Source of the DNA: a bacterium
GTDB taxonomy: Bacteria; Patescibacteriota; Patescibacteriia; SG8-24
NCBI GenBank assembly: GCA_023246195.1
Contig: JAHFIW010000015.1
Coordinates: forward strand, 1-33,225
Length of the DNA stretch: 33,225 nucleotides
Direction of reading: 5' to 3'
Part shown: in pieces, positions 16,384 through 24,502 of the stretch
Position numbering within the stretch: position 1 is the stretch's first letter
How the letters are laid out: each line of letters opens with the position of its first letter
Translations under genes and position numbers: made by a program
The notes under the pieces: generated by a model
Told to the model about the DNA's origin: nothing
The model's input: only the letters and a program-made list of their open reading frames with translations
Database searches by the model: none

Positions 16384-18342
16384 TCAACGAGCCGCCGGCA
16401 GGGAAACCGTAAAACGCGTCCCCTGTCCCAACGTCGAGCTTACGGCAATCGTACCTCCCATCTTCTCGACGAGGGTCTTCACGATATACAGTCCGAGTCC
16501 CGTACCGGGAATTTCCTGTCCGACAGCTCGGAAGTACGGCATGAACAGCTTGGATTGGTCGACGACGGAAATGCCGATGCCCGCATCTTGGAAGGACGTG
16601 TTCAGGAAGGCTCCGGCGGTTTCCTGGGAAACGGTTATCGTCCCGCCATCCTTGCTGTACTTGATGGCGTTGGTGAGGAGGTTGTCGAACACTTCCCCGA
16701 GCGCGTCCGGATCTGCAATGACCCTCCTTGATTTCGTCTGGATTTCGTATTTCATGACGATGTTGCGCGGGGTCATTGTCGGAGCGAGCGCCTGGAGCAG
16801 TTCTTTGAGCAACGGTTCCGTGTCAATCGTCGTCTTCTTCAGCAGGACGTCCGGATTTTCGCCCGCAGCGACCCGGCACAGATCCTCGATTAATTTGCTC
16901 ATGCGCTCACTGACCTCCTTGAGAACGGAGATGCTCTCAAGCTCTTTTGCCGTCTTTTTCATGTTTTTATCTTCTTCCGCGTGCACGGCTAAAGCCATGC
17001 GTATCACGTTTACCGGAGAGCTTAGGTCATGAATGGTACGGAAGACGAAATCGTCCCTCATCCTCGAGAGCTGCTGCTTGTGCGCCTCGAGCTCGTATTC
17101 GTTGGAAACGTCTCGAAAGACGATTACCGCGCCCGTCGTCAGGCCGGTCTTTTGATCGATAATCGGTGCGGCGCTGTCCTCCAGCGGCACTTTTCGTCCG
17201 TCTTTGGCGATGAGCTGCGTATGGCTTCCCATGGTTTGGGAAGTGCCCTTGCGCATGGCTTCCTCTATAAAAGAGATGTTTTCGGTGCCGTCTTCCATTC
17301 TTTCGAACTTCAACACGTCGTTAAGCTGTCTGCCCACGACCTCCTCCTGGGTCATGCCGCTGATGTGTTCTGCGGCCCTGTTCCAGAAGGTGATGTGCCA
17401 GGTGCGGTCGACGGCGAAGACGCCGTCACCGATGCTCTCCATGAGGGCCCTGTCCTTTGCGCCTTCTTCCTGCAGCTTCCCTACGGCCGCAGCCCTGTCC
17501 ATGTCGACGGCATGCAATTTCGTGATGGTGGACCAGAGAATCGAAGCGAAGACGAGCGAGCTGCCGAGGGAGATGAGCACCAGGCGAAGTTGAGTCGGAT
17601 AGTTATGGAAGACGACGTCTAAAAATTCCGGAGTTATCAGCGCCACCAACATGAGTCGTCGCGCGGCCACGCCGGCAGCGCCGTCATCGGTCACGTATCT
17701 CATGAGGCCTTGCTCGGGAAGCGCGAAAAGAGCTCCTAATGAAAGGAGCAGGAGGCCGAGCATGGCGTTGAGGGCAATGGGGGTAAGGCCGTTGACGCTC
17801 ACCAGTTCCTCGACGTTGTAGATATAGCCGAACAACGCGAGCATCGCGGTGATGATCCCGAGACAGGCAAAGACGTTTGACGTCTTGATGCGTTTGCCGC
17901 CATAGGACATGGCCAGGGAGACGCCGACGCAAAAAAAGACGATTGCCGCGTTTGGCGTTATCCGGTTCAGATGACCGTTCGCAACCTCGTTGATTTGCGA
18001 GGAGAACAAGATGCTGTCGAAATAGACTTCGTGCACCGCGATCAGGCCGACGATCTTGACGAATCCCACGAAGCCGACAATCGCGGCCAGGGCGGCGCCA
18101 AGACGATTGAATGCCGAGCGTTTTTTGGTTTCGTTAAGAAGTATCAGCGATATGCCCGCGAGGATGAACGTCATGGTTCCCGCGGGATTCATGGAGACGA
18201 TGAACGGGGAAAGCGACGTCAGCCCCTTAACATTCAGCGCAAACCCCATGAAAACAAGAATTCCAAGAAGGACGCTGGTCATTCCGAAGGCGATTGAGGC
18301 CGCGCGAAAGCCGGGTGCGAATGGTCGTGTGGGCATCAGCAT
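16384..18342 (-). CDS. Membrane sensor histidine kinase with PAS domain
   Basis: A 652-residue kinase. Residues about 15-270 hold some eight membrane helices, a PAS domain lies at about 300-415 (GDGVFAVDRTWHITFWNRAAE), then HisKA with H438 in the H-box FRTIHDLSSPVNV, and an ATPase domain with N-box DNLLTNAIKYS (553-563), G1 DAGIG (586-590) and G2 GTGLG (613-617). All catalytic motifs are present. The membrane part has no large outer loop, so the signal is probably sensed in or near the membrane. No response regulator is adjacent, so it is an orphan. It lies just upstream of the ATP synthase operon in the same direction, and the atp promoter begins right at its stop. No Shine-Dalgarno is visible before the ATG; a start at the second Met is possible. 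Confidence 0.92.
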   Translation of the reverse strand: MLMPTRPFAPGFRAASIAFGMTSVLLGILVFMGFALNVKGLTSLSPFIVSMNPAGTMTFILAGISLILLNETKKRSAFNRLGAALAAIVGFVGFVKIVGLIAVHEVYFDSILFSSQINEVANGHLNRITPNAAIVFFCVGVSLAMSYGGKRIKTSNVFACLGIITAMLALFGYIYNVEELVSVNGLTPIALNAMLGLLLLSLGALFALPEQGLMRYVTDDGAAGVAARRLMLVALITPEFLDVVFHNYPTQLRLVLISLGSSLVFASILWSTITKLHAVDMDRAAAVGKLQEEGAKDRALMESIGDGVFAVDRTWHITFWNRAAEHISGMTQEEVVGRQLNDVLKFERMEDGTENISFIEEAMRKGTSQTMGSHTQLIAKDGRKVPLEDSAAPIIDQKTGLTTGAVIVFRDVSNEYELEAHKQQLSRMRDDFVFRTIHDLSSPVNVIRMALAVHAEEDKNMKKTAKELESISVLKEVSERMSKLIEDLCRVAAGENPDVLLKKTTIDTEPLLKELLQALAPTMTPRNIVMKYEIQTKSRRVIADPDALGEVFDNLLTNAIKYSKDGGTITVSQETAGAFLNTSFQDAGIGISVVDQSKLFMPYFRAVGQEIPGTGLGLYIVKTLVEKMGGTIAVSSTLGQGTRFTVSLPAAR

Positions 18343-18395
18343 GAAATGGCATGATTACGAAGGTAGTATTGCATACCTGCGTCGCTCTTTCCACA

Positions 18396-18427
18396 AAAAA
18401 ACGCCCCTCTGCTGAAAGGCGTTTTTT
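18396..18427 (-). terminator. Terminator after the 638-residue gene
   Basis: AAAAAACGCC (18396-18405) pairs perfectly with GGCGTTTTTT (18418-18427). It lies 7 bases past the stop at 18434 and gives a U run on either strand; on the minus strand it separates the 638-residue gene from the kinase. Confidence 0.88.
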
Positions 18428-18433
18428 CGGTGA

Positions 18434-20350
18434 TCAGTTCTTCCCGACCTGCGAGCTTTGCGAGCGCAGCTGCTCTGCGAGTCCGGCGACGGTAGACACC
18501 AGTGACTCCACGTTCCTGAAGTGCACCTCTGAATCGGTAACATGGTAGGCAGCCAACCGCTGAGTGAACTGTCGGCGAGTGGCTTCGTTCTCGTTCTTGG
18601 CGAGGAGCATGTGCATCAGATAGTTGGCAATTTGGTCAACCAACGCCTCATCCTTGGAAGCTGATGCCGTGCCACCGAGAGCGGCTTCGATGACGCGGCT
18701 CATGACGCGCTTGACGCCCTCGTCGACATGCTGCCTGTCGATGAACGCCACCAATTGGTCGTTTTCATCGATGCGTATGTTGCGGGCATCGAGTTCGGGA
18801 TGGCGGTCGATGAGCTTCTGCTCGTCGGGTGAGCGGCGCAAGTTCGTGAGACGCCGCTCCGAAGCCTCGCCTACCCTGCCGAGTTCGATTTCGGCGAGCA
18901 CGAGCTGGGCGGCTCGCGAGGCGGCTCGGTTGTCAGGACTGATGGTCTTTTCCAGCTTGCCGACATAATCGTCCAACGCGGCGATATCAAGCTGCGCGAT
19001 GTCGTTACGCAGCTTCTTGTATTCGACTTGCGCCGCCGCAGCTTCGTTGGCTTCGCGGGCGGAATCGGGCGCTACCTCGTCATCCGCCGACGTGTCATCG
19101 CTGAAGAGCGCCTCGTCGGGAACTTCCATGTATTCGTCGTTGCCGTGCTCCGCTGCGGGGACGATCGCCGGCGCGGGTGCAGGCGCGGCCGGCGTTTCGG
19201 GCAGGTGCGTTTCGATAGCCGCGAGCATCTCAGGTTTTTTGGCGAAATGTTCGAGCAGGACGGCCCGCACGATGCGATTTGACTCCTCCCTGGTCATGTC
19301 GCTGCCGAAGCTCACTTTGAAGGTGCTCCGTGCGAAGTCGGTGACATAGGAAAGGTATTTTTCGATTTGCTCAGGCAGCTTGAAGAGCGGCTCGAACTTC
19401 TCGGCCAGCATCGTCGCCGACGCTTTCAACGTTTCGTGCGCCTGTGCGGGCGTCATGGTGCGAGCGTCCATGATGTTGACGGGCTTGGCCGGTTTGGATT
19501 CGGCCTCGGGCTCGTTGACCTGCGCGTCCGCCTCGTCAGGATGTTCGGCAGCCAGTTTTTCGCTGATAATGGTCTCGCGCTTACGCTGCATCAGCGGTCC
19601 ATACCAGGCTTTGTATTCTTCGGTGTCGTAATAATCGCGTTTGGTGCGGACCATCTCGATGATGAAGGGGGGCACGTCGAGAATGCGTTCCTGCTGCGGT
19701 TGGCCCTCCTCCAGTTCATACTTCCATTTGGGATAGAGCTTGTCGGTGTCACGCGGACGATCGAAGAACACCTTCACGCCCTTGCGGTCCAGGGCTCGGC
19801 GCAGGTCGTCGCAGCGCTGCTCGACGGCTTTGGACGCGTTCTCGTCGCTGCCGATTTTCGCAGCGAGTTTTTTTGTGAGGGTGATGGACGTCTCGATTTC
19901 ACCTTCACGATAGCCGCCGGCACGGTCGTCGCGCACGCGGAAGTCTTCCTTCATTCGCAAGCTGCCGTCGTCGTCGTGGACGAGACGGTAGCCTTCGAAG
20001 ATGCGCTTGGGGCGATTGCCTCGCGCTTCGCGGGATTCACGAGTCTCCGGCTGCAAAGGTGCCGGTGAAGTCGCCGATTCGATTTTGTCCGTTGCAGGCG
20101 TCGCTTCCCTCTCCTTTTCCTCCTCTTCGGCGCTCGCTTCGGGCACGGGATAGCCTTTTTCTTTGGCCCACGAGATTAACGACTTTTGTGCCGTCTCCGA
20201 GAGGGACGTAAAAGCGTCGCTGGCCCAGATGTCAGCGAGATCCATCTCTTGTCCCATCATCTGTTGCGCCTCGATGGCACCTTCGATCAGCTCACGAACA
20301 ATTGAGCCGTCCTGCCGCTTGGCAGTTTCGGCCGAGGAAAGATGTTCCAT
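18434..20350 (-). CDS. Large hypothetical acidic protein, 638 residues
   Basis: Not recognised. A soluble protein without signal peptide or membrane helix, rich in Glu, Asp, Ala and Arg. Ala/Pro/Glu-rich linkers (about residues 70-110 and 400-455, with runs such as EEEEKERE and PAPAPAPA) separate likely helical blocks: about 1-65, 115-290, 300-395 and 455-638. No catalytic motif was found. The ATG at 20350 is preferred over an upstream in-frame TTG. A TATATT box ends only 8 bases before this ATG and there is no Shine-Dalgarno, so the mRNA may be leaderless. It is divergent from another unknown large gene and has its own terminator. A multi-domain scaffold is possible but unsupported. Confidence 0.75.
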   Translation of the reverse strand: MEHLSSAETAKRQDGSIVRELIEGAIEAQQMMGQEMDLADIWASDAFTSLSETAQKSLISWAKEKGYPVPEASAEEEEKEREATPATDKIESATSPAPLQPETRESREARGNRPKRIFEGYRLVHDDDGSLRMKEDFRVRDDRAGGYREGEIETSITLTKKLAAKIGSDENASKAVEQRCDDLRRALDRKGVKVFFDRPRDTDKLYPKWKYELEEGQPQQERILDVPPFIIEMVRTKRDYYDTEEYKAWYGPLMQRKRETIISEKLAAEHPDEADAQVNEPEAESKPAKPVNIMDARTMTPAQAHETLKASATMLAEKFEPLFKLPEQIEKYLSYVTDFARSTFKVSFGSDMTREESNRIVRAVLLEHFAKKPEMLAAIETHLPETPAAPAPAPAIVPAAEHGNDEYMEVPDEALFSDDTSADDEVAPDSAREANEAAAAQVEYKKLRNDIAQLDIAALDDYVGKLEKTISPDNRAASRAAQLVLAEIELGRVGEASERRLTNLRRSPDEQKLIDRHPELDARNIRIDENDQLVAFIDRQHVDEGVKRVMSRVIEAALGGTASASKDEALVDQIANYLMHMLLAKNENEATRRQFTQRLAAYHVTDSEVHFRNVESLVSTVAGLAEQLRSQSSQVGKN

Positions 20351-20358
20351 ATACAAAA

Positions 20359-20364
20359 AATATA
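20359..20364 (-). promoter_or_regulatory. -10 box of the 638-residue gene
   Basis: TATATT on the minus strand, 8 bases before the ATG. Transcription would begin at or next to the start codon. A competing -35 TTGACT lies at 20416-20421 but lacks a good -10 at normal spacing. Confidence 0.4.
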
Positions 20365-20401
20365 CCCTCGGTAGCTACTTCGTATCGGAAACAGCATCTC
20401 A

Positions 20402-20543
20402 AAAAATGGCGTATTAGTCAATCATGGCGGTCTTTTGTTGCTAGTAATGGTCGAGAAACGTCAATACCATTTATTTTTGGCTAAAAATAGCGATATTCAG
20501 TAAGTTATCAGCAGGCGGTTAACCTTGACAAAACGCCATTTTT
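20402..20543. repeat. Inverted promoter-like repeats in the divergent intergenic region
   Basis: AAAAATGGCG at 20402-20411 is inverted as CGCCATTTTT at 20534-20543. Each copy is preceded, in its own direction, by TTGAC (20416-20421 on minus, 20525-20530 on plus) at nearly the same distance. Between them lies a palindrome TATTTTT-GGCT-AAAAATA (20472-20489). The 309 bases between the two genes are AT-rich and otherwise without coding sequence. This looks like a control region for the divergent pair. Confidence 0.5.
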
Positions 20544-20551
20544 GTGATAAA
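20525..20551 (+). promoter_or_regulatory. Promoter of the 500-residue gene
   Basis: -35 TTGACA (20525-20530), a 15-base spacer and -10 GATAAA (20546-20551) preceded by TG one base upstream (extended -10). The same 15-base arrangement occurs at 1243-1269. The leader would be about 100 bases. Confidence 0.55.
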
Positions 20552-20659
20552 GATACCCTACGTTTCCACACGGATACGTTGCGCGACAGAGGGTCGCGTA
20601 AAACGGCTCCCGACAACGGGACATCGACGCGCTTCAAAAGCGCAAACGGCAGGTGGACA

Positions 20660-22162
20660 ATGGCTCATTTCAACAATCGCAACGGCAATCGTCAGCAGAG
20701 TGCACGCGGACAGCAGGGAGACGGCGCGCCTCGTCTGCCGGTGGCCTTCGACAAGGGCGAGCTCATCGAGCTCACCTTCTCGACGGTTCCGGCACGAGAC
20801 GGCGGAACGTACGTCGCCTCCATCCTCTCCGACAACACCCACGTCGAGCCTGGCTCGTACGGGGAATACCGCTTCGTCCCGGTTCTGGACGAGAAGTCGT
20901 ACCTCTGCAGCGTCATGGGAGGCAAGGGGAAGTGCTCGGCGTTGCCGGTGCACTACCGCGAGCTTTCCCGCGACGAGTGGGTGCGCGTGCAGCCGCAGCG
21001 CGCCTGCCTGACCGCCGTCCTCGTCTTCGAGATGAGCGACGAACGGCAGAGCGGACGCGTCCCGCGGCCCATCTCCCATCATTCCGATGGACGGGTGGTC
21101 TTCGTGGAGCGCGGGTTCGAGGACAAGGTGCAGCTCGGCGTCGAGACGCGCGTCTCGCTCATCGAGCCGCGAAACGGCGGCAACGTCCTGTTCGCCATTC
21201 CGTCGGCGGTTCCGACCGCCACGCCCGTTCGCGGCAACGAGACCGAACGGCTCGATCCCCCGGTGCAGCCGGCGGATCAGCTCAAGGTCACCGTGCGATC
21301 GTTCATCCGCAAGCCGGATGTGGCAATCGTGCGTTCTGCCGCGGACGTGAAGGCGCTCGACCGACAGCTGTCGATCTACGAGATCCTCTCGGACAGCGCG
21401 CGCGGCATCATGACGACTGCGACGAGCAGCGCCGCGACCGTGCGAGCAAACGCCAACCAGATCATCGACGCGCTGGTAGGCACGCTGCATAAGGGTTCGC
21501 CCCGCCTGCAGCGCGAGAACGTCCTGGCACGAATCGACGGCATGGACGTGGCCGTGAAGCGGGCGCTTGCGGCGCTCGAGGCGAACGGCCAGAAGGCCGA
21601 TAATGCGGCCGAACAGACGGTCGTGCAGGCGGTGACGGACGACGGCAATCAGCCGAAGCGCCGTAACCGCAGGCGCGGTCGTCGAAACGGTCGCGCGCGT
21701 GACGACCACGCCGCGACTGGTGATGCCTACGTCCGAGGCTTTCAGATCAAGGCGGTGGTGACGCCGGCGGCCAGGCGTGCACCGGGCACGGCGACCATCG
21801 GTGATGCCGTCGGAAACGCGCTGGCCAAGGGTTTCGAGAGCATTCCGCCGGTTTCGTTGCCGATGGTCGCTCCCGTTCACGAGGCACCAGTCGCGTACGA
21901 GCCCGAGTCCGACGTCATCGTCCCCGTCAGGGAGGATGACTCGGCCAAGGGCACTCCTCCGGCAACGGAGGTCGATGAGAACGCGGAAGCGTTCTCGCGC
22001 ATGGCGAAGGACCTGAAAGTCACCGTCGAGGTGGTCAAGGCGGCCTTTGTCAGGTCTGGCATGAGTTTCTCGGACTTCTCGGAGACGGACAGGAACGTGC
22101 GAAAGCATTTCGTCCGCGAGGTCAAGGCAAACATCGTCCAGACGGCAAGCAAGTCCGCGTAA
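20660..22162 (+). CDS. Large hypothetical protein with Arg-rich stretch, 500 residues
   Basis: Not recognised. The start at 20660 is chosen for AGGTGG at 20651-20656; the frame stays open to 20525 but that would overlap the promoter. The N-terminus (about 1-25) is Gln/Asn/Arg-rich and disordered. Residues about 25-215 look beta-rich (segments such as VVFVERGFEDKVQLG and TRVSLIEPRNGGNVLF), and 230-320 look helical. A very basic run, KRRNRRRGRRNGRAR, lies near 333-348, followed by an acidic, Pro-rich linker and a C-terminal helical block. The basic run suggests RNA or DNA contact, as in some ribosome- or RNA-associated proteins, but no named domain can be assigned. Ends at a strong terminator. 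Confidence 0.72.
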   Translation: MAHFNNRNGNRQQSARGQQGDGAPRLPVAFDKGELIELTFSTVPARDGGTYVASILSDNTHVEPGSYGEYRFVPVLDEKSYLCSVMGGKGKCSALPVHYRELSRDEWVRVQPQRACLTAVLVFEMSDERQSGRVPRPISHHSDGRVVFVERGFEDKVQLGVETRVSLIEPRNGGNVLFAIPSAVPTATPVRGNETERLDPPVQPADQLKVTVRSFIRKPDVAIVRSAADVKALDRQLSIYEILSDSARGIMTTATSSAATVRANANQIIDALVGTLHKGSPRLQRENVLARIDGMDVAVKRALAALEANGQKADNAAEQTVVQAVTDDGNQPKRRNRRRGRRNGRARDDHAATGDAYVRGFQIKAVVTPAARRAPGTATIGDAVGNALAKGFESIPPVSLPMVAPVHEAPVAYEPESDVIVPVREDDSAKGTPPATEVDENAEAFSRMAKDLKVTVEVVKAAFVRSGMSFSDFSETDRNVRKHFVREVKANIVQTASKSA

Positions 22163-22170
22163 GCGGCAAC

Positions 22171-22188
22171 GACCGAAGCGGTTCGGTC
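22171..22188 (+). other. Hairpin just after the 500-residue gene
   Basis: GACCGAA (22171-22177) and TTCGGTC (22182-22188) form a perfect 7-bp stem, 8 bases past the stop and 8 bases before the terminator stem. First of three hairpins in a row. Confidence 0.5.
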
Positions 22189-22196
22189 GGCTCAAA

Positions 22197-22236
22197 AGGG
22201 GCGGCACGCGCGTTGCGTGCCGCCCCTGATCTTTTT
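22197..22236 (+). terminator. Strong terminator of the 500-residue gene
   Basis: A perfect 13-bp GC-rich stem (22197-22209 with 22215-22227) with a 5-base loop and TCTTTTT downstream. Read on the minus strand the stem runs into TTTT, so it can also end the tatD operon arriving from the right. Confidence 0.88.
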
Positions 22237-22250
22237 CTACGGAAATGTTG

Positions 22251-22272
22251 AGAGCCTCTGAGGCTCTTTTTT
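22251..22272 (+). terminator. Second terminator-like hairpin
   Basis: AGAGCCT (22251-22257) and AGGCTCT (22261-22267) form a 7-bp stem with CTG loop, followed by T residues to 22272. It backs up the previous terminator on the plus strand and touches the tatD stop codon. Confidence 0.65.
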
Positions 22273-23132
22273 CATATCCGAAAAAGCGCCTTCACGTTTT
22301 GCAGGGTCTGCCGCTCCACCTCTTCGACGCTGACGTGTTTGATTCCGGCGATGAAGGCGGCCACGTGCTTCACGAAGGACGGTTCATTGCGTCGGCCGCG
22401 GTGCGGCAGCGGCGCCAGGTAGGGCGCGTCGGTCTCGATCAGCATGCGATCGAGCGGCACTTGGCGGGCCACGTCGGCCAGCGTCTCCTTGCCTTGACCG
22501 AGGTCGGATTTGCGCGGAGGAAAAGTGATGATGCCGGTGAAGGAAACATAGAAGCCGAGCGCCAGATAGCGCTGCGCTTCGGCCCAGGTGCCGGTGAAGC
22601 AGTGCACGTTGCCGCGAATCGGCCTGCCTGCTTCGCGGTATTCCTCGAGCATGCGCAGGACTTCGTCGTGCGCTTCGCGGCAATGGATCATCACCGGAAG
22701 GTCGAGTTCGCGTGCCAGATCGAGCTGTCCGCGAAAGGCAGCGCGTTGCGCCTCTTTTATGGCTTCGTGGTCGCCGCCTTCGGGCAAGCGGTAATAGTCC
22801 AGGCCGCACTCGCCGATGCCGACTACTTTAGCCGACCTCCTGGCCAATGCGCGGTAGGCGGCGATGTCGAACTTTTCCGGAGTACTGACGTCGGCCATCT
22901 CGCTGTCATCGACGTATGACGAAAAGACGTGCGTCGGGTGCAGTCCCACCAAGGCCCAAATGCCGTCGTGCTTGTCGGCGCAGGCGACGGCTTCGAGGCT
23001 GGTCTCCATCCGCGTGCCGACCGCGAGCATGCCCGTTCCCTCTTCCAGAGAACGGCGAATCACCGCGTCCTCGTCATCACGAAAGGCGCGGAAACTGACG
23101 TGGCTGTGGGCATCGATGCGTTGCAGGTTCAT
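22272..23132 (-). CDS. TatD family metal-dependent hydrolase (second copy)
   Basis: A 286-residue TIM-barrel amidohydrolase-type nuclease. Metal-site motifs: DAHSHV at the start, GIGECGLDYY, MIHCREAHDE, HCFTGTW, and ETDAPYLAP near the end. TatD proteins are 3'-5' DNA or RNA exonucleases, or deacylases of misacylated tRNA in other members. The ATG at 23132 overlaps the stop of the first TatD gene as ATGA; a longer open frame to 23444 only shadows that gene. Last gene of the thiI-rsmI-metG-cvpA-tatD-tatD operon. Confidence 0.92.
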   Translation of the reverse strand: MNLQRIDAHSHVSFRAFRDDEDAVIRRSLEEGTGMLAVGTRMETSLEAVACADKHDGIWALVGLHPTHVFSSYVDDSEMADVSTPEKFDIAAYRALARRSAKVVGIGECGLDYYRLPEGGDHEAIKEAQRAAFRGQLDLARELDLPVMIHCREAHDEVLRMLEEYREAGRPIRGNVHCFTGTWAEAQRYLALGFYVSFTGIITFPPRKSDLGQGKETLADVARQVPLDRMLIETDAPYLAPLPHRGRRNEPSFVKHVAAFIAGIKHVSVEEVERQTLQNVKALFRI

Positions 23133-23971
23133 TGCGGGCGCGGAATGCGAGCGAACACCTTGAGCGCGTTGGCGGTGGTCTCGGTGGAAATTTGCGCGGA
23201 AGTGACTCCTCGGATGGCGGCGACGGCCTCGGCCACCAATGGCAGGTAGCTGGGCTCGTTGCGACGATGGCTCCAGGGCACCGGCGTCATGAACGGGCAG
23301 TCGCTCTCGATGACCAGCCGGCTCGAGGGCGATTTTTTCATGATCTCGGTTTGGTATGCGCCATGCGTAAGGATGCCAGTGACGGAAATCATGAAATCCA
23401 GATCGAAGTAGCGCCGGGCGGTCTTCCAGTTGCCGGAAAAGCAATGGATGATGCCGCGCGACTCAAAGCCTCGGGTGGTCTTGTCCCAGGTCTCGAGCAT
23501 CTCGAGCATTTCCTCGTGCGCGTCACGGCAATGGAGCAGCAGCGGAAGACCGTGCTCGCGGGCAAGGTCGAGGAAACGACCGAAGACTTTCTTTTGGTTG
23601 ATGCGGATGCGGTCAGCCAGTTCGCGCTCGGCATCGTCGCGGGTATACGTCGGGAGATCGTGAAAATCCAATCCGGTTTCGCCGAGCGCGACCACTTTGG
23701 GATGCGTGAGCAATTCGGAAAAGCCGCCGATGTTCACCAGCTGGTCTTCGGCAAGCAGGTCCCCGCCGATTTTCGCCGGATGCATTCCCACTGCGGCAAA
23801 AACGCCATCGGGATAGCGTTCGGCTATCTCGACGGCGCGGCGTGACGATTCCAAGTCGCTGCCGAGCGTGACGATGGCGACGCCTTCGTCACGGGCGTGA
23901 CGTACGACGATATCGAGATCGCGCTCGTAAATCGGAGAATCAAGATGGCAATGAGTGTCGATGAAACGCAT
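23129..23971 (-). CDS. TatD family metal-dependent hydrolase (first copy)
   Basis: A 280-residue TatD family protein with DTHCHLD at residues 5-11, ALGETGLDFHD, LLLHCRDAHEE, IIHCFSGNW and VIESDCPFMTPV. It shares the whole framework and the C-terminal RRNEPS motif with the next gene but differs widely elsewhere, so the duplication is old. It has a TPVPWSHRRNEPS segment and a shorter loop before ESDCPF than its neighbour. It starts 6 bases after cvpA. metG next to tatD is a common arrangement. Confidence 0.93.
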   Translation of the reverse strand: MRFIDTHCHLDSPIYERDLDIVVRHARDEGVAIVTLGSDLESSRRAVEIAERYPDGVFAAVGMHPAKIGGDLLAEDQLVNIGGFSELLTHPKVVALGETGLDFHDLPTYTRDDAERELADRIRINQKKVFGRFLDLAREHGLPLLLHCRDAHEEMLEMLETWDKTTRGFESRGIIHCFSGNWKTARRYFDLDFMISVTGILTHGAYQTEIMKKSPSSRLVIESDCPFMTPVPWSHRRNEPSYLPLVAEAVAAIRGVTSAQISTETTANALKVFARIPRPQ

Positions 23972-23977
23972 GGTATG

Positions 23978-24490
23978 TTACATGAACGACTGAGCTGCCC
24001 GTACCGCCAGCGGCAGCAGCGGAGCGAGGATCGACCCTACGGGAAGCAACGTGTGCGCCACTGACGATCCGCGCAACGCCGCTTCGGATATCGCGGAGAT
24101 CGGAAAGCGCGAGGCGAAGAACACGGCCAGTCCCAACGCCAGGGTGCCTTCCAGCAGTCCCAGCGCGGCGCCGAGCAATCGGTTGAACGTCTTGACGAAC
24201 GGAATGACCGAGATGAATTTGAAGATTTTCTCGACGGCCCAGAACAGCAGGCCGACAAGCTTGCCGACGACGATGAACACCGCGAAGAAGGCGATGACGC
24301 GGCCGAGATTGGCGTTGCCTCCTATGTGCGGCGTGATCCAGGCGCCCACCGGTCCGTACAGGCGACCGGATACGACGGTGGCGACCACTAAGCCGAGCAT
24401 CGAACCGACCAGATGGACGATGCCGAACCAGAATCCGTACAACATGAATCCGCCGAGTGCCACGAGCAGGCTGATGTCGATGAAGTTCAT
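23978..24490 (-). CDS. CvpA family membrane protein
   Basis: A 170-residue protein with four hydrophobic helices (about 5-20, 28-45, 62-85 and 110-127) and a hydrophobic C-terminus, fitting the colicin V production protein family. The start MNFIDISLLVALGGFMLYGFW is typical of CvpA. Members are linked to envelope stress; the precise role is unknown. It lies 12 bases after metG and 6 bases before tatD. Confidence 0.8.
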   Translation of the reverse strand: MNFIDISLLVALGGFMLYGFWFGIVHLVGSMLGLVVATVVSGRLYGPVGAWITPHIGGNANLGRVIAFFAVFIVVGKLVGLLFWAVEKIFKFISVIPFVKTFNRLLGAALGLLEGTLALGLAVFFASRFPISAISEAALRGSSVAHTLLPVGSILAPLLPLAVRAAQSFM

Positions 24491-24502
24491 AGTCCTTTGG
24501 TG

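Noticed and set aside
20525-20659. N-terminal extension of the 500-residue protein
   Set aside because: The open frame starts with the TTG of the promoter -35 box and lacks a ribosome site; AGGTGG and ATG at 20660 fit better.
20558-22207. 549-residue open frame on the minus strand
   Set aside because: Antisense to the 500-residue gene; composition is Arg/His-rich, and the plus-strand frame has promoter, ribosome site and terminator.
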